Source: Flavobacterium sp. HSC-32F16
Lineage (GTDB): Bacteria; Bacteroidota; Bacteroidia; Flavobacteriales; Flavobacteriaceae
DNA: 64,000 nucleotides
Direction of reading: 5' to 3'
NCBI RefSeq assembly: GCF_024171645.1
Contig: NZ_JALKAC010000001.1
Location: forward strand, 558,001 to 622,000
The number at the start of each line of letters is the position of its first letter. The first letter of the stretch is position 1. Made by a program: the position numbers and the translations under genes. This document shows positions 1-7,264 of the stretch, piece after piece. The notes below the pieces were generated by a model. That model had not been told where the DNA came from. It did not search any database and was given only the letters and a program-made list of their open reading frames with translations.

Positions 1-163
1 GGGTTAATTGAACAATCTTTTCATTAATATCTAATTTGTAAGCTTGATTTGTATAATATTCTATAAAACGGTGAGAGCACATTTTACAATAGTACTGCTG
101 CTTATTATTTTTTGTTCTCCCATTTTTAATAACCTTTTGCTCTTTACATTTTGGACAATTCAT
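1..163 (-). CDS. IS1-family transposase, N-terminal part, cut by window edge
   Basis: Reading leftward from the ATG at 163, the frame stays open to base 1, giving about 54 residues. A zinc-ribbon pattern is visible: CPKC at residues 3-6 and CKMC at 26-29, followed by a segment resembling the start of the helix-turn-helix (LDINEKIVQLT), the same order as in the complete IS1 transposases at 2655, 33876 and 35037. In the IS1 family this zinc finger plus HTH binds the element ends, and the DDE domain follows. Only the first quarter is inside the window, so whether the gene is intact is unknown. The start is supported by its position just inside the IS terminal sequence, as in the other copies. 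Confidence 0.75.
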   Translation of the reverse strand, partial: MNCPKCKEQKVIKNGRTKNNKQQYYCKMCSHRFIEYYTNQAYKLDINEKIVQLT

Positions 164-237
164 ACCATCACTAACTTTGGAACACTATGTCGCATTTTTA
201 CTCATTTTAGCTCATTTAAGGCAATATTAAAACAAAA

Positions 238-261
238 AAGATGAGCATTACTGCTCATCTT
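238..261. terminator. Terminator hairpin inside IS1 end
   Basis: A 10-bp perfect stem, AAGATGAGCA paired with TGCTCATCTT, with a TTAC loop, A-rich on the left and T-rich on the right, so it can stop transcription in both directions. It sits between the element boundary and the transposase start and would block read-through into the transposase. Confidence 0.7.
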
Positions 262-393
262 TAAATTATTTATCTCTAAAATTTATTCAATTTCAGAAAG
301 TTAGAATTTCAAAATCTCATATCACTAACTTTGAAACACTACCCATTGGCGAGGTTTCTTCTTTTTTATATTCTTTGTCGATTATCTTTGCCG

Positions 394-417
394 GTGCGAA
401 GTCAGAGACATTCGCAC
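394..417. repeat. Small hairpin repeat, copy 1
   Basis: GTGCGAA and TTCGCAC form a 7-bp stem around the 10-nt loop GTCAGAGACA. Two relatives lie at 1222-1245 and 1392-1417 with the same loop sequence or its complement. After this copy and copy 3, related text follows (GAACTCTTCGAAGAGC-like), so the repeated unit is longer than the stem. Confidence 0.55.
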
Positions 418-449
418 AGCATTTCCATTAGAACTCTTCGAAGAGCTGG

Positions 450-601
450 AGTGGCAAAAGCAATTTAAGGCTTATTAAAAGACAAAAATGAAAGAGACGA
501 CCTACCAGCCGTCTCTTTTCTATTCAATAATTTAAATTTAATATTCTTTTTCAGTCAGTTAAGTTGTTAAATTATAAAAACACCTAATCTGTAACACTAC
601 C
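450..601 (-). mobile_element. IS1-family end remnant without transposase
   Basis: This stretch matches the terminal segments at about 34556-34711 and 35720-35872: the GGCAAAAGCA...TTTAAGGCTTAT start, a hairpin (AAAGAGACG at 491-499 with CGTCTCTTT at 510-518), a TTCTTTTTCAGTCAGTTA stretch, and the terminus CACCTAATCTGTAACACTACC-like ending at 601. No transposase is attached, so this is a leftover end of an element whose body was deleted or recombined away. Confidence 0.6.
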
Positions 602-636
602 GTAGTTTTTCTAGATATTATATTCGTTCAGAAAAT

Positions 637-1119
637 TTAATTAAAAGCATTATCAACCATCACTTTTATTAAGTCAGCTAAACCGAAGTCCAATTTTTCT
701 AAAATAACATCTTTTTTAGCATTTGGATTTTCACATATGTATATGGTTGGATTATCTAATTCTCTATGTCTATAGATAGCAAAACATATTTCTCCGTCAG
801 AACCGATTATTAAATAGTCATTAAAAATTTCTGGTTTAAATTTAAACCAGTAGCTTGTTTCAGGATTGTTTATACGCTGTAAGTTTTCGGAAAAAGTTTT
901 CTTTTCTTTTTCATCATAAATACTGTAAATTATCTTGTTATCAATTCTTAATCCGTTCGATTCTTCGTGATAAAGTTGCTTAAACACAGTAGGAAACTGA
1001 AAACCCAATTGTTTTTCAGCTTTATCTACTAAATTAATATCACAAGGTTTGATAAAGCCAATATCTCCTCCAAATTCATCATCTAATGATGACATTAAGT
1101 CTTTTAAATCATTAATCAT
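637..1119 (-). CDS. SMI1/KNR4 (SUKH) family immunity protein, copy 1
   Basis: A 160-residue acidic protein with the SUKH layout: an N-terminal helix, then the segment AEKQLGFQFPTVFKQLYHEESNG, and a later IGSDGEICFAIY strand typical of the family. SUKH proteins are known immunity partners of RHS/polymorphic toxins; cytoplasmic action is inferred because no signal peptide is seen. The ATG overlaps the TGA of the toxin remnant upstream (ATGA), the standard toxin-immunity coupling. A second copy at 32424-32906 differs at only 10 of 160 residues and still follows a long toxin. Here only the toxin tail survives, so this copy is an orphan immunity gene. Family assignment is confident; the exact toxin target is not known. 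Confidence 0.8.
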   Translation of the reverse strand: MINDLKDLMSSLDDEFGGDIGFIKPCDINLVDKAEKQLGFQFPTVFKQLYHEESNGLRIDNKIIYSIYDEKEKKTFSENLQRINNPETSYWFKFKPEIFNDYLIIGSDGEICFAIYRHRELDNPTIYICENPNAKKDVILEKLDFGLADLIKVMVDNAFN

Positions 1120-1199
1120 TTATATCCATGTATTTTGTGTTCTGTTCTATGGTCTGCAGTATTTTTTAATTTGGCATCTTTATAACTATTTCCTGCTCC
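1116..1199 (-). pseudogene. Remnant of RHS tip toxin, last 27 codons
   Basis: Reading leftward from 1199, the frame encodes GNSYKDAKLKNTADHRTEHK followed by IHGYK and a TGA. This is nearly identical to the C-terminus of the intact RHS tip at 32903-33679. Upstream of 1199 the homology stops abruptly and the hairpin-repeat region begins, so the toxin body has been lost while its immunity gene is retained. The conserved DHR..H..H residues suggest that this tail is part of a nuclease-like active site, which is inference. Confidence 0.75.
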
Positions 1200-1221
1200 G
1201 CAAAGTCTTATTCACAACGCT

Positions 1222-1245
1222 GCGCAAATGTCTCTGACTTTGCGC
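1222..1245. repeat. Small hairpin repeat, copy 2 (inverted)
   Basis: GCGCAAA and TTTGCGC form a 7-bp stem around TGTCTCTGAC, the reverse complement of a loop like that of copies 1 and 3. It lies about 23 bp from where homology to the RHS toxin tail ends. Confidence 0.55.
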
Positions 1246-1391
1246 CTTTCAAACAAATGTAATTAAAAACGTTCACGCCATAAAGTCTCTGACTTAAAAA
1301 AAAAAAATCTAAAATAAAAATGCTGTTAAGATTTGATCGGTAAAAGTCAGGAGACTTTTGACAGGTCTTAGTATTTAAGCTACAAAAAAAT

Positions 1392-1417
1392 TGCGCAAAG
1401 TCATAGACATTTGCGCA
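1392..1417. repeat. Small hairpin repeat, copy 3
   Basis: TGCGCAAA and TTTGCGCA form an 8-bp stem around GTCATAGACA. It is followed by GGAACTCTTCGGGGAGC-type text resembling what follows copy 1. The function is unknown; a REP-like dispersed repeat or a recombination scar are both possible. Confidence 0.55.
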
Positions 1418-1448
1418 GTTCTTTATAAGGAACTCTTCGGGGAGCGGG

Positions 1449-2126
1449 TTATTCAAATTCTAAAGCTATAATTTTTGAGTTACTAGATTTGATAATTATA
1501 TTCATAGATACTGCCAATTTCTCAAAAACAAAGGCTTCTTTAATAACAATAACATTTCCAAATTCTTTCTCCTCTTTAAATTCAAAACCTTGAAATTGAG
1601 TTTTTTTAATCTTTCCAAATTCTTTCTCAACCTTGTTAAATAACCCTTCAATGTTTTTTGAATTAATACCTACGGTATTGTCAAAAAGCTTTACTAATTC
1701 ATCATATTTTTGCAATTTTATTTCTTCAATTACATTACTAATAAATGGTTGAAGCTTTTCAACCTCATAAAGCTTTTCATTGGAGTATGAAAATTCTTCA
1801 CTACTTCCATCAGATAAATTAATTTTTACCTTAATGTTGTCATATGCGTCTGTATTACTTAAATTTGAATAAAATAGGTACGCAATATTTGCAGAATGGC
1901 TTTTTAAATTACTCAAATCTATATTCAATAATTTACTTTTACTTATTTCTAACTCGAAATAAGATTCATTTTCACCATTTTTGAATATGATTCCTTTACT
2001 CTTTTTGCATTCACCATTATAAAAATTTAAAACCTGCTGAACAGCTTCCGTCTCGTTATTTATTAACTTATTTTGCTTACAGGAAATTAAACTTAAAAAA
2101 ATTAAAATGATTATTCTTTTTTTCAT
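1449..2126 (-). CDS. Putative lipoprotein in RHS tip region (immunity candidate)
   Basis: About 225 residues. The start chosen is the ATG at 2126, which gives a clean lipoprotein signal (MKKRIIILIFLSLISCKQ, lipobox LISC); an ATG at 2153 would add nine residues and overlap the upstream gene. After the signal the protein is lysine- and glutamate-rich with no domain I recognise. Surface or periplasmic lipoproteins often accompany RHS tips in this genus (compare 38321-38704), so an immunity role is plausible but inferred only from context. It lies immediately downstream of the gene at 2146-2616 on the same strand and is probably co-transcribed with it. Confidence 0.6.
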   Translation of the reverse strand: MKKRIIILIFLSLISCKQNKLINNETEAVQQVLNFYNGECKKSKGIIFKNGENESYFELEISKSKLLNIDLSNLKSHSANIAYLFYSNLSNTDAYDNIKVKINLSDGSSEEFSYSNEKLYEVEKLQPFISNVIEEIKLQKYDELVKLFDNTVGINSKNIEGLFNKVEKEFGKIKKTQFQGFEFKEEKEFGNVIVIKEAFVFEKLAVSMNIIIKSSNSKIIALEFE

Positions 2127-2145
2127 TTTGATGTTATATTTTTTA

Positions 2146-2616
2146 TTACGCACTATCTGTTATTCCAATTGAATACATTGAAAATAATACTAAAATGTAA
2201 TATTCTAAGCCATTGGAATCATAAAAATTAAAATCGAAATATGTATCGGATTTTTTTTCGCTCTTTTCGATTTCTACTACACATTTTCCATCAATAAACA
2301 TTTTCCCAATTACTTTTTTAAAAGGGTTACTTGCAAATTTTATTGAAATAGACTTGTTATCTACTATTAAATTGTAGTAAGAACCGTTATTTTTAAGATT
2401 TATTATTTTATCGAATTTTTGATATAGTATTTTTAGTTTCCAATACAAAAAAATAAATTCGGAACTATAAAACTCACAAATTATCTCATCTCCTTTATAA
2501 ATGCTGCACCGATTCCTTGTTCCAAGCCATAATCGTTTTCTTTTAACGGTAAATAATAATTCTCCTTTAAAATAATATTCAGATTGGTTACTCGGGTGAA
2601 AAATAGCTCTATACAT
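2146..2616 (-). CDS. Hypothetical protein of RHS tip region
   Basis: 156 residues, with no signal peptide and no family I recognise. It is rich in aromatic residues and lysine (for example FLYWKLKILYQKF) and ends IGITDSA. It begins 38 bp downstream of the IS1 transposase stop and is followed by the lipoprotein gene in the same orientation. The pattern of short, lineage-specific genes between RHS fragments and IS copies suggests an orphan immunity or tip-associated gene, but nothing in the sequence proves this. IS insertion may have separated it from an upstream toxin. Confidence 0.5.
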   Translation of the reverse strand: MYRAIFHPSNQSEYYFKGELLFTVKRKRLWLGTRNRCSIYKGDEIICEFYSSEFIFLYWKLKILYQKFDKIINLKNNGSYYNLIVDNKSISIKFASNPFKKVIGKMFIDGKCVVEIEKSEKKSDTYFDFNFYDSNGLEYYILVLFSMYSIGITDSA

Positions 2617-2654
2617 TTTTTATTCTTTAAATCCTGCCTTTACTGTTTTATTGC

Positions 2655-3332
2655 TCAAATCCAAAAATAAATCTTCAAGACAGCAGTAAAGATCACTAAA
2701 CTTTTACTGAAACAGATTGTCCTGCGATTGAGTCGTTTCAGATGAGTTCTAAGTGTCAGATTCTTCCTTTCAATATGGTTTGTCCCGAAACGTTTAACAG
2801 AATGTAATTTTTCATCAATCAGATATCTGTAGTTTTTTAATCTGTCTGTAAATATCTTTTTAGCTTCGGATAGTTTTAAAGTCTCTAGAACATGACTTAA
2901 TGTTTTATTAGTTCGTTTACCAACATTAAAACTCACAACTGTTTTAGAATTCTTTTCCAAGGCATAAACCAGCCAGATGTAATTTTTCTTGTGTCTGATA
3001 TAAGTGCACATCTCATCGACTTCATAAGTTTTACCTCTGCTGATAATTGGCTTGGAAATATTTTTGGCAATAGAAACAATCCTTTTCAATAATGTTGTAG
3101 TAGAAATATTTAATATTCTTGCCGTACTTCTTATTCCTAAACCTTCTTTAGTTAATTGAATAATATTCTGGCTTATATCTCCTTTATAAGCCAGATATGC
3201 ATAATTTTCAACTCTAGTTTTCCCGCATCCTCTGCAAATATACCTTTGATTACCAGATTTTGTCTTTCCATACTTTATCATGTTTGGAATGTCACCAACA
3301 CATCTGAAACACCTAGTTTGGTTTGAACTCAT
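2655..3332 (-). CDS. IS1-family transposase
   Basis: 225 residues in one frame. The N-terminus has a zinc ribbon (CFRC at 8-11, CRGC near 33-36), then a helix-turn-helix (LTKEGLGIRSTARILNIS), then the catalytic part with YEVDEMCTYI, a central TDRLKNYRYLID segment and the IS1 signature HIERKNLTLRTHLKRLNRRT with a terminal FSKS. All landmarks shared with the copies at 33876 and 35037 are present and no frameshift is seen, so it may be active. The N-terminal 25 residues differ from those of the other two copies, so this is a distinct subtype. A terminator hairpin lies just upstream. Confidence 0.85.
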   Translation of the reverse strand: MSSNQTRCFRCVGDIPNMIKYGKTKSGNQRYICRGCGKTRVENYAYLAYKGDISQNIIQLTKEGLGIRSTARILNISTTTLLKRIVSIAKNISKPIISRGKTYEVDEMCTYIRHKKNYIWLVYALEKNSKTVVSFNVGKRTNKTLSHVLETLKLSEAKKIFTDRLKNYRYLIDEKLHSVKRFGTNHIERKNLTLRTHLKRLNRRTICFSKSLVIFTAVLKIYFWI

Positions 3333-3363
3333 TTTTTTCGATTTAAGACAATATAAAATAAAA

Positions 3364-3383
3364 AAACAACCCGAAGGTTGTTT
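3364..3383. terminator. Terminator hairpin upstream of IS1 transposase
   Basis: AAACAACC and GGTTGTTT form an 8-bp stem with a CGAA tetraloop, flanked by A and T runs. Its placement between the IS end and the transposase is the same as in the other IS1 copies. Confidence 0.7.
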
Positions 3384-3419
3384 AAATTTTTATGCGATAT
3401 TAATATAAATCATTGATAA

Positions 3420-3527
3420 TCTGTAAATGTATGATGCAATAATTAACCACCAACACATCTGATACATTACCGATTTTCTGTAGATGTTAATGTAATAATT
3501 AACCACAAACATATCTGATACATTACC
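3420..3527. repeat. Tandem duplication of IS1 outer terminus
   Basis: Two direct copies of about 51-52 bp (3420-3471 and 3477-3527) share TCTGTA, AATAATTAACCAC and ATCTGATACATTACC in order, with a few differences and a period of about 57 bp. Each ends in the CATTACC terminus. It looks like two IS insertions at one site with loss of one body, or duplication of an end. Confidence 0.7.
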
Positions 3528-3986
3528 CTATTCTTTTCCAATTGATGTATATTCTTGATTATAATTTCCATCATAAAACTGGATAATTTTTTTTAAATAT
3601 GATAACATTTCATTTTTAGTGAATTTATATCTGGAAGAAAAATCCATAACTTCTTTTATTACGAATTCTATATCTTGAATATCCAAAATTTTATAGCTAG
3701 AATTTTCTTTTATTAGTATATGTTTCTCTGAATGACTTTGGAAAACGGATATGCTATATATACCAATCTTGTCAAATCCTATAATTCTTTTTTTATTTAT
3801 CTCATTAATTAATACATAATCTAGGTTTTCTTTGACAAGGTTTTTGTTTAAAATTTCTTTCTTTAAAAAAAAAACAGTTACATCTTTCCTTATGGCCCCA
3901 ATAAGACTATCACTGTCAACTTTTTGAGCATAACTACTTGTGAAACTAAAAATTAAAACAATTATTATCATTTTTTTATAAGTCAT
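3528..3986 (-). CDS. Secreted protein paired with RHS tip (immunity candidate)
   Basis: 152 residues beginning with a type I signal peptide (MTYKKMIIIVLIFSFTSSYA, likely cut before QKV). The mature part is charged and has no domain I recognise. It starts 2 bp after the stop of the RHS tip at 3989-4651, the tight spacing expected of a toxin-immunity pair, and the exported location would fit protection against a peptidase-like tip acting in the periplasm. That role is inference from position. The IS1 terminus abuts its stop codon, so the insertion just missed the coding sequence. Confidence 0.6.
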   Translation of the reverse strand: MTYKKMIIIVLIFSFTSSYAQKVDSDSLIGAIRKDVTVFFLKKEILNKNLVKENLDYVLINEINKKRIIGFDKIGIYSISVFQSHSEKHILIKENSSYKILDIQDIEFVIKEVMDFSSRYKFTKNEMLSYLKKIIQFYDGNYNQEYTSIGKE

Positions 3987-3988
3987 AA

Positions 3989-4651
3989 CTATTCTTTTTT
4001 ATTTTGATTTAAACTTTCTTGTATAATTTGATTAGAAATTTGTGTTGGATCTTTTTCATATTCATCTTCACTTGCATCCGTTGCGTATAAGACTATATTA
4101 GCGTCTGTAGTATGTTCTATTTCATGCCCTATAACTGCTGCTAGTATTTGAACAAAAGATAAGCCATTCACTTTTGTACCGTTAAGTTTACCTACCTCTC
4201 CGTTTTTATCAGCATCTGCCAAATTTCTAACAGTTTTCATAAACACTTTTATAGTAGATTTTTCAAATGAAATATCTTCAACTTTACCTGTCGCATCTGT
4301 TGCTACTACTGGGTTTCCGTTATCAGTTTTCCCTGCTTCTCCTTTCGGGCCTTCTCCATTATCTAATACAATTTCTGTAGGTTTAGCCGAGTTTACTAGT
4401 TTATCAAATTGTTCTTTACCAGTAGCAGTACTCTGAAGTGCTGCACCAATATTTTTATCATTTTTAGTAGCATATTCAGTGTAAGCACCTTTTCCCCCAT
4501 TAGCTTTAGGATCATAAATTAAGTTTCCTGCACTATTTCTCCAATCATTTGGTGCCATTCCATCAGGATCAATAAATCTCATAGGATTATTAAAAGCATA
4601 ATTATAAGGGCTAAACCTTCTCATTTTCTCTGATAATGGATCAATGTTCAT
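3989..4651 (-). CDS. Displaced RHS C-terminal tip with HExxH metallopeptidase-like motif
   Basis: 220 residues from an internal ATG. RHS core homology ([14 protein letters not shown]...[10 protein letters not shown]) continues in frame upstream to about 4763, where a TAA ends it, so this is an orphan tip without the RHS shell. After the core end ([11 protein letters not shown]...[16 protein letters not shown], residues 2-31) comes a variable toxin domain carrying HEIEH at 176-180, a zinc-metallopeptidase HExxH motif, followed by acidic residues that could supply the third ligand. It is paired with the gene at 3528-3986. It has no obvious start signal of its own, so it may be a silent cassette reserved for recombination with the intact RHS gene at 38722. 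Confidence 0.7.
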   Translation of the reverse strand: MNIDPLSEKMRRFSPYNYAFNNPMRFIDPDGMAPNDWRNSAGNLIYDPKANGGKGAYTEYATKNDKNIGAALQSTATGKEQFDKLVNSAKPTEIVLDNGEGPKGEAGKTDNGNPVVATDATGKVEDISFEKSTIKVFMKTVRNLADADKNGEVGKLNGTKVNGLSFVQILAAVIGHEIEHTTDANIVLYATDASEDEYEKDPTQISNQIIQESLNQNKKE

Positions 4652-4892
4652 CCAGCGTCCTAACGCTGGATCATAATTTCTTGCACCATAGTCGTAAAAG
4701 TTAAGCCCCAGCTCGTCTTGAAGCTCTTTTCCGTTGTACTTATACTTATAGGGTTCTGTAAACCTTTTTTATATAAAACAACCCCTTGCAAAAAATCTCC
4801 ATATAAAGAACGTCCATTTACATTTTCCTATAATACGAAATTAGATTTAGTTCAGTTATTTTCCTAATAAAAACATAGCCAATTTATCCCAC

Positions 4893-4925
4893 AAAAAAAG
4901 CCCTCATTCCTGAGGGCTTTTTTTG
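4893..4925. terminator. Bidirectional rho-independent terminator
   Basis: AGCCCTCA and TGAGGGCT form an 8-bp stem with a TTCC loop, preceded by A7 and followed by T7. It ends the leftward 51-codon gene and kinase transcript and separates that pair from the RHS tips. Confidence 0.85.
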
Positions 4926-4941
4926 TTATTGAAATAATATT

Positions 4942-5097
4942 TTATAAAGAACTAGCTTTAATTCTTACGATTTTACCGTCCTTCATTACAACTAAATCGC
5001 TGTTAGTTTTCTTTTTAGACTCAATCAATTTTTCATAAACTTTATCCATTGCGTCTATAATCTTCTTCTGAGTCGGTGTTGTTGTGTGTTCCCCCAT
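4942..5097 (-). CDS. Small protein overlapping the zeta-like kinase gene
   Basis: 51 residues from the ATG at 5097 to a TAA at 4942: MGEHTTTPTQKK, then a helical IIDAMDKVYEKLIESKKK, then a strand-like DLVVMKDGKIVRIKA end. It lies in a different frame from the kinase and overlaps its last 43 bp, implying translational coupling. Toxin-partner proteins of zeta kinases are normally encoded upstream, so the downstream, overlapping order is unusual. Antitoxin function is only a possibility. The gene is supported by a clean frame, the overlap and the terminator immediately after it. Confidence 0.6.
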   Translation of the reverse strand: MGEHTTTPTQKKIIDAMDKVYEKLIESKKKTNSDLVVMKDGKIVRIKASSL

Positions 5098-5669
5098 GAT
5101 TCATTATTTTTGAGTTTATCGAACTTGATTTTATGTATAACTTCAATATCGTTACCTAATGTTTTTTGCGCAATCAATTCAGCCTTGCCAGCTGTATTAT
5201 CAAAAATCAATGCCTCATTAACTATCGGCAAATATATATCAAATAAATTTGTAATTCCATTTTTATAGCGTCGCTTAATAACATCGGTTTCAATATTATG
5301 CCCGCCATCCTGAACCCGAAGCTTAACCCTCTCAATAGCCAGGTCAACATTATTCAGCCAGAAAAACAAAAGTACAACTTTATAATCTTTTTCCTGAGCT
5401 GTAATCACTTTCTGTTTATAGCTTTTCGTTGCTAAAGTTGTTTCAAAGGCAAACACTTCGTTATTCGCTAATAATTCATTTATTCTGTGAAGCATTATTC
5501 TTCCCGCTTCAAAAGCTACCTTTTCCGGTTGAAACGGCGAAAGTCCTTTGGCTATTTCATCAGCATTTACAAACTCCTTACAATTTAATATTTCAGGAAG
5601 TATTGTAAACGAAGCAGTTGTTTTACCCGCTCCATTGCAACCTGCGATTATGTAAAGATTTTTACTCAT
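5055..5669 (-). CDS. Zeta-toxin-like P-loop kinase
   Basis: About 204 residues from the ATG at 5669 (MSKNLYIIAGCNGAGKTT); an ATG at 5693 would add eight unlikely residues. A Walker A motif (GCNGAGKTT) sits at about residues 9-17, followed by NADEIAKGLSPF, an EAGRIMLHRI helix, FAFETTLAT near residue 78, and RRYKNGITNLF. This order matches zeta/UDP-GlcNAc kinase-like proteins, which in characterised cases phosphorylate a sugar nucleotide in the cytoplasm. Many stand-alone Bacteroidota members have no proven target. It is in a two-gene unit with the small protein at 4942-5097 and is divergent from cas1. Confidence 0.75.
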   Translation of the reverse strand: MSKNLYIIAGCNGAGKTTASFTILPEILNCKEFVNADEIAKGLSPFQPEKVAFEAGRIMLHRINELLANNEVFAFETTLATKSYKQKVITAQEKDYKVVLLFFWLNNVDLAIERVKLRVQDGGHNIETDVIKRRYKNGITNLFDIYLPIVNEALIFDNTAGKAELIAQKTLGNDIEVIHKIKFDKLKNNESWGNTQQHRLRRRL

Positions 5670-5750
5670 TATTACAAAGATAAGAAATTTCAAATTTAAT
5701 AAATACTATTTTTTAGATACTTGGAAAGTAACGATGATCGAGCGACGCCA

Positions 5751-5778
5751 TTGAAAAACTGTAACTTTAATATATTTC
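5751..5778 (+). promoter_or_regulatory. cas1: Candidate promoter for cas1-cas2
   Basis: ATTG ending at 5753 could be the -33 element, and TATATTTC at 5771-5778 matches the Bacteroidota -7 consensus TAnnTTTG at seven of eight positions. The 17-nt spacing is at the short end of the accepted range. The predicted start would give a 5' leader of about 90 nt. Confidence 0.4.
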
Positions 5779-5874
5779 TAAATTATGGAAAACCGTAAAA
5801 GCGACATTACTTTAAAGTCGAACTTTACATCTATGAGTACAGCCCAAAGCCATTAGTAATTTCAAATTAATCTT

Positions 5875-6789
5875 ATGCTAAAACGAACTATTTTAATTGA
5901 AAACAAAATTTCAATAACGACAAAAAATAATCAGCTAGTACTAAAATCAGAAATGAAGGAGAGCTGCATTCCAATTGAGGATATTGGTTTTCTTGTTCTC
6001 GATCATAATGAAATCTACCTTAGTATTCCTGCTATGAATTTACTTGTTGATAACAATACTTCTATTGTTATCTGCGGAAAGAATCATCTTCCCAACGGAA
6101 TGCTGTTAAACCTTAACAGCCATCATATTCAGCAGGAAATATTCAAAAATCAAATTGAAGCATCTATACCATTAAAAAAGCAATTATGGCAGCAAACAAT
6201 AATTGAAAAAATTAAAAACCAAGGACAATTACTCGAAAAAATAACTGATTCAAAAAATAGTTTTGTGTTTCTAGCCAGTAAAGTATTAAGTGGAGATTCG
6301 TCTAATATGGAAGGAGTTGCAGCACAGCAGTATTGGAAATATTTTCCTCAACCTAATCTAGAATTTGATGGAATTAAACGAGAACGATATGGCGACTATC
6401 CTAATAATTTCTTGAATTATGGATATGCGATTTTAAGAGCCGCAACTGCAAGAGCTCTTTCCGGAAGTGGCCTACTCAACACATTAGGAATTCACCATAA
6501 AAGTAAATACAATGCTTTTGCACTTGCTGATGATATCATGGAACCGTTTCGTCCCATTGTGGATGAAAAAGTCTTTGAAATTATGCAAAATTTCAAAGAG
6601 CAAGAACTAAACACTGTTATCAAGGCTGAATTATTACAAATACTAACTAGAACAGTTTATTTTAAAGATGAGAAAAGCCCTTTAATGATAGCTTTACAAA
6701 AGACTGCAAGTTCTCTCCAACAATGCTTCACAGGAAGTCGAAAAAAAATTAAATATCCTGTCTTATGGAGCTTAACGGATATCGAATAA
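5875..6789 (+). CDS. cas1: Cas1, type II-C adaptation integrase
   Basis: 304 residues, a normal length for type II Cas1. The N-terminal beta domain (residues 1-75) leads to the alpha-helical catalytic domain. The three metal ligands are visible: E146 in SSNMEGVAAQQYW, H207 or H208 in LGIHHKSKYNAF, and D219 or D220 in ALADDIMEPFRP. Cas1 dimers with Cas2 integrate new spacers at the leader-repeat junction. The gene overlaps cas2 by 25 bp. It points toward the array from the leader-distal side, convergent with cas9. No csn2 or cas4 is present, which fits subtype II-C. Confidence 0.97.
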   Translation: MLKRTILIENKISITTKNNQLVLKSEMKESCIPIEDIGFLVLDHNEIYLSIPAMNLLVDNNTSIVICGKNHLPNGMLLNLNSHHIQQEIFKNQIEASIPLKKQLWQQTIIEKIKNQGQLLEKITDSKNSFVFLASKVLSGDSSNMEGVAAQQYWKYFPQPNLEFDGIKRERYGDYPNNFLNYGYAILRAATARALSGSGLLNTLGIHHKSKYNAFALADDIMEPFRPIVDEKVFEIMQNFKEQELNTVIKAELLQILTRTVYFKDEKSPLMIALQKTASSLQQCFTGSRKKIKYPVLWSLTDIE

Positions 6790-7094
6790 TGTGGCTGTTT
6801 GTTTTTTTTGATCTACCCACAGAAACAAAAAAAGACAGACGAAATGCATCTGGATTTAGAAACAATTTATTAAAAGATGGATTTTCGATGATGCAATATT
6901 CTGTTTATGTTCGACATTGCGCAAGCAGTGAAAGCGCTGATGTTCATGAAAAAAGAATCCACAAACTACTACCTCCTTTAGGCAAAGTAAGTGTGCTTAG
7001 AATAACCGATAAACAATTTGGTAATATTTTAAATTTTTGGGGAAAAGCAGCCTTACCATCAGCACCTCAACCCACGCAACTAGAATTATTTTAA
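6765..7094 (+). CDS. cas2: Cas2, type II-C adaptation subunit
   Basis: 109 residues with the ferredoxin-like Cas2 start YRIMWLFVFFDLPTET; D16 in FFDLP is the conserved acidic residue. SMMQYSVYVRHC and KVSVLRITDKQF follow in the usual order. The ATG at 6765 lies inside the end of cas1, so the two are translationally coupled; a later ATG (codon 9) would remove the conserved LNGYRI segment and is less likely. The tail after residue 95 is proline- and glutamine-rich. A strong terminator follows before the array. Confidence 0.95.
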   Translation: MELNGYRIMWLFVFFDLPTETKKDRRNASGFRNNLLKDGFSMMQYSVYVRHCASSESADVHEKRIHKLLPPLGKVSVLRITDKQFGNILNFWGKAALPSAPQPTQLELF

Positions 7095-7162
7095 TACTAC
7101 GTTATTTATAATTATCAATAAAATTTGAACACCCGAAACCTTATTTACTAAACCCTACAATA

Positions 7163-7212
7163 GAAAAAATGCCTCAATTATGGGTTATCAAACCATAAAA
7201 GAGGCATTTTTC
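7163..7212. terminator. Two-way terminator between cas2 and the array
   Basis: An interrupted stem: ATGCCTC (7169-7175) with GAGGCAT (7201-7207), and an inner TTATGG (7178-7183) with CCATAA (7193-7198). An A-run lies to the left and a T-run to the right. It can end both the rightward cas1-cas2 transcript and the leftward pre-crRNA. Confidence 0.85.
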
Positions 7213-7264
7213 TGAACGATATTCACACATAAACCATTGTATATCAGAAGGAAACAAGCCGACT

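Larger units (their letters stand above)
1..343 (-). mobile_element. IS1-family element, transposase-proximal end
   Basis: The region right of the transposase start repeats the layout of the other IS1 copies here: a short CACTAACTTTGGAACACTA motif next to the ATG (about 167-185), a terminator hairpin, then a second copy of that motif ending in CACTACC at 343. By analogy with 34711, where the same GGTAGTG terminus interrupts an RHS gene, 343 is taken as the outer boundary. The other end lies outside the window. Confidence 0.6.
2655..3527 (-). mobile_element. IS1-family element with duplicated outer end
   Basis: The transposase, a terminator hairpin at 3364-3383 and the outer terminus (CATCTGATACATTACC) are present. 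The terminus occurs twice, ending at 3471 and 3527, and the second abuts the stop codon of the gene at 3528. The left end beyond the transposase stop could not be fixed: the sequence TTACTGTTTTATTGCTCAAA near 2640 resembles the start of an inverted end but is not a convincing match. Confidence 0.55.

Noticed and set aside
44..244. Plus-strand frame of 66 codons at the left edge
   Set aside because: It is the antisense of the IS1 transposase N-terminus and crosses the terminator hairpin.
1208..1456. 82-codon minus-strand frame
   Set aside because: It runs through two hairpin repeats and a poly-A tract; its peptide is an accident of repeat sequence.
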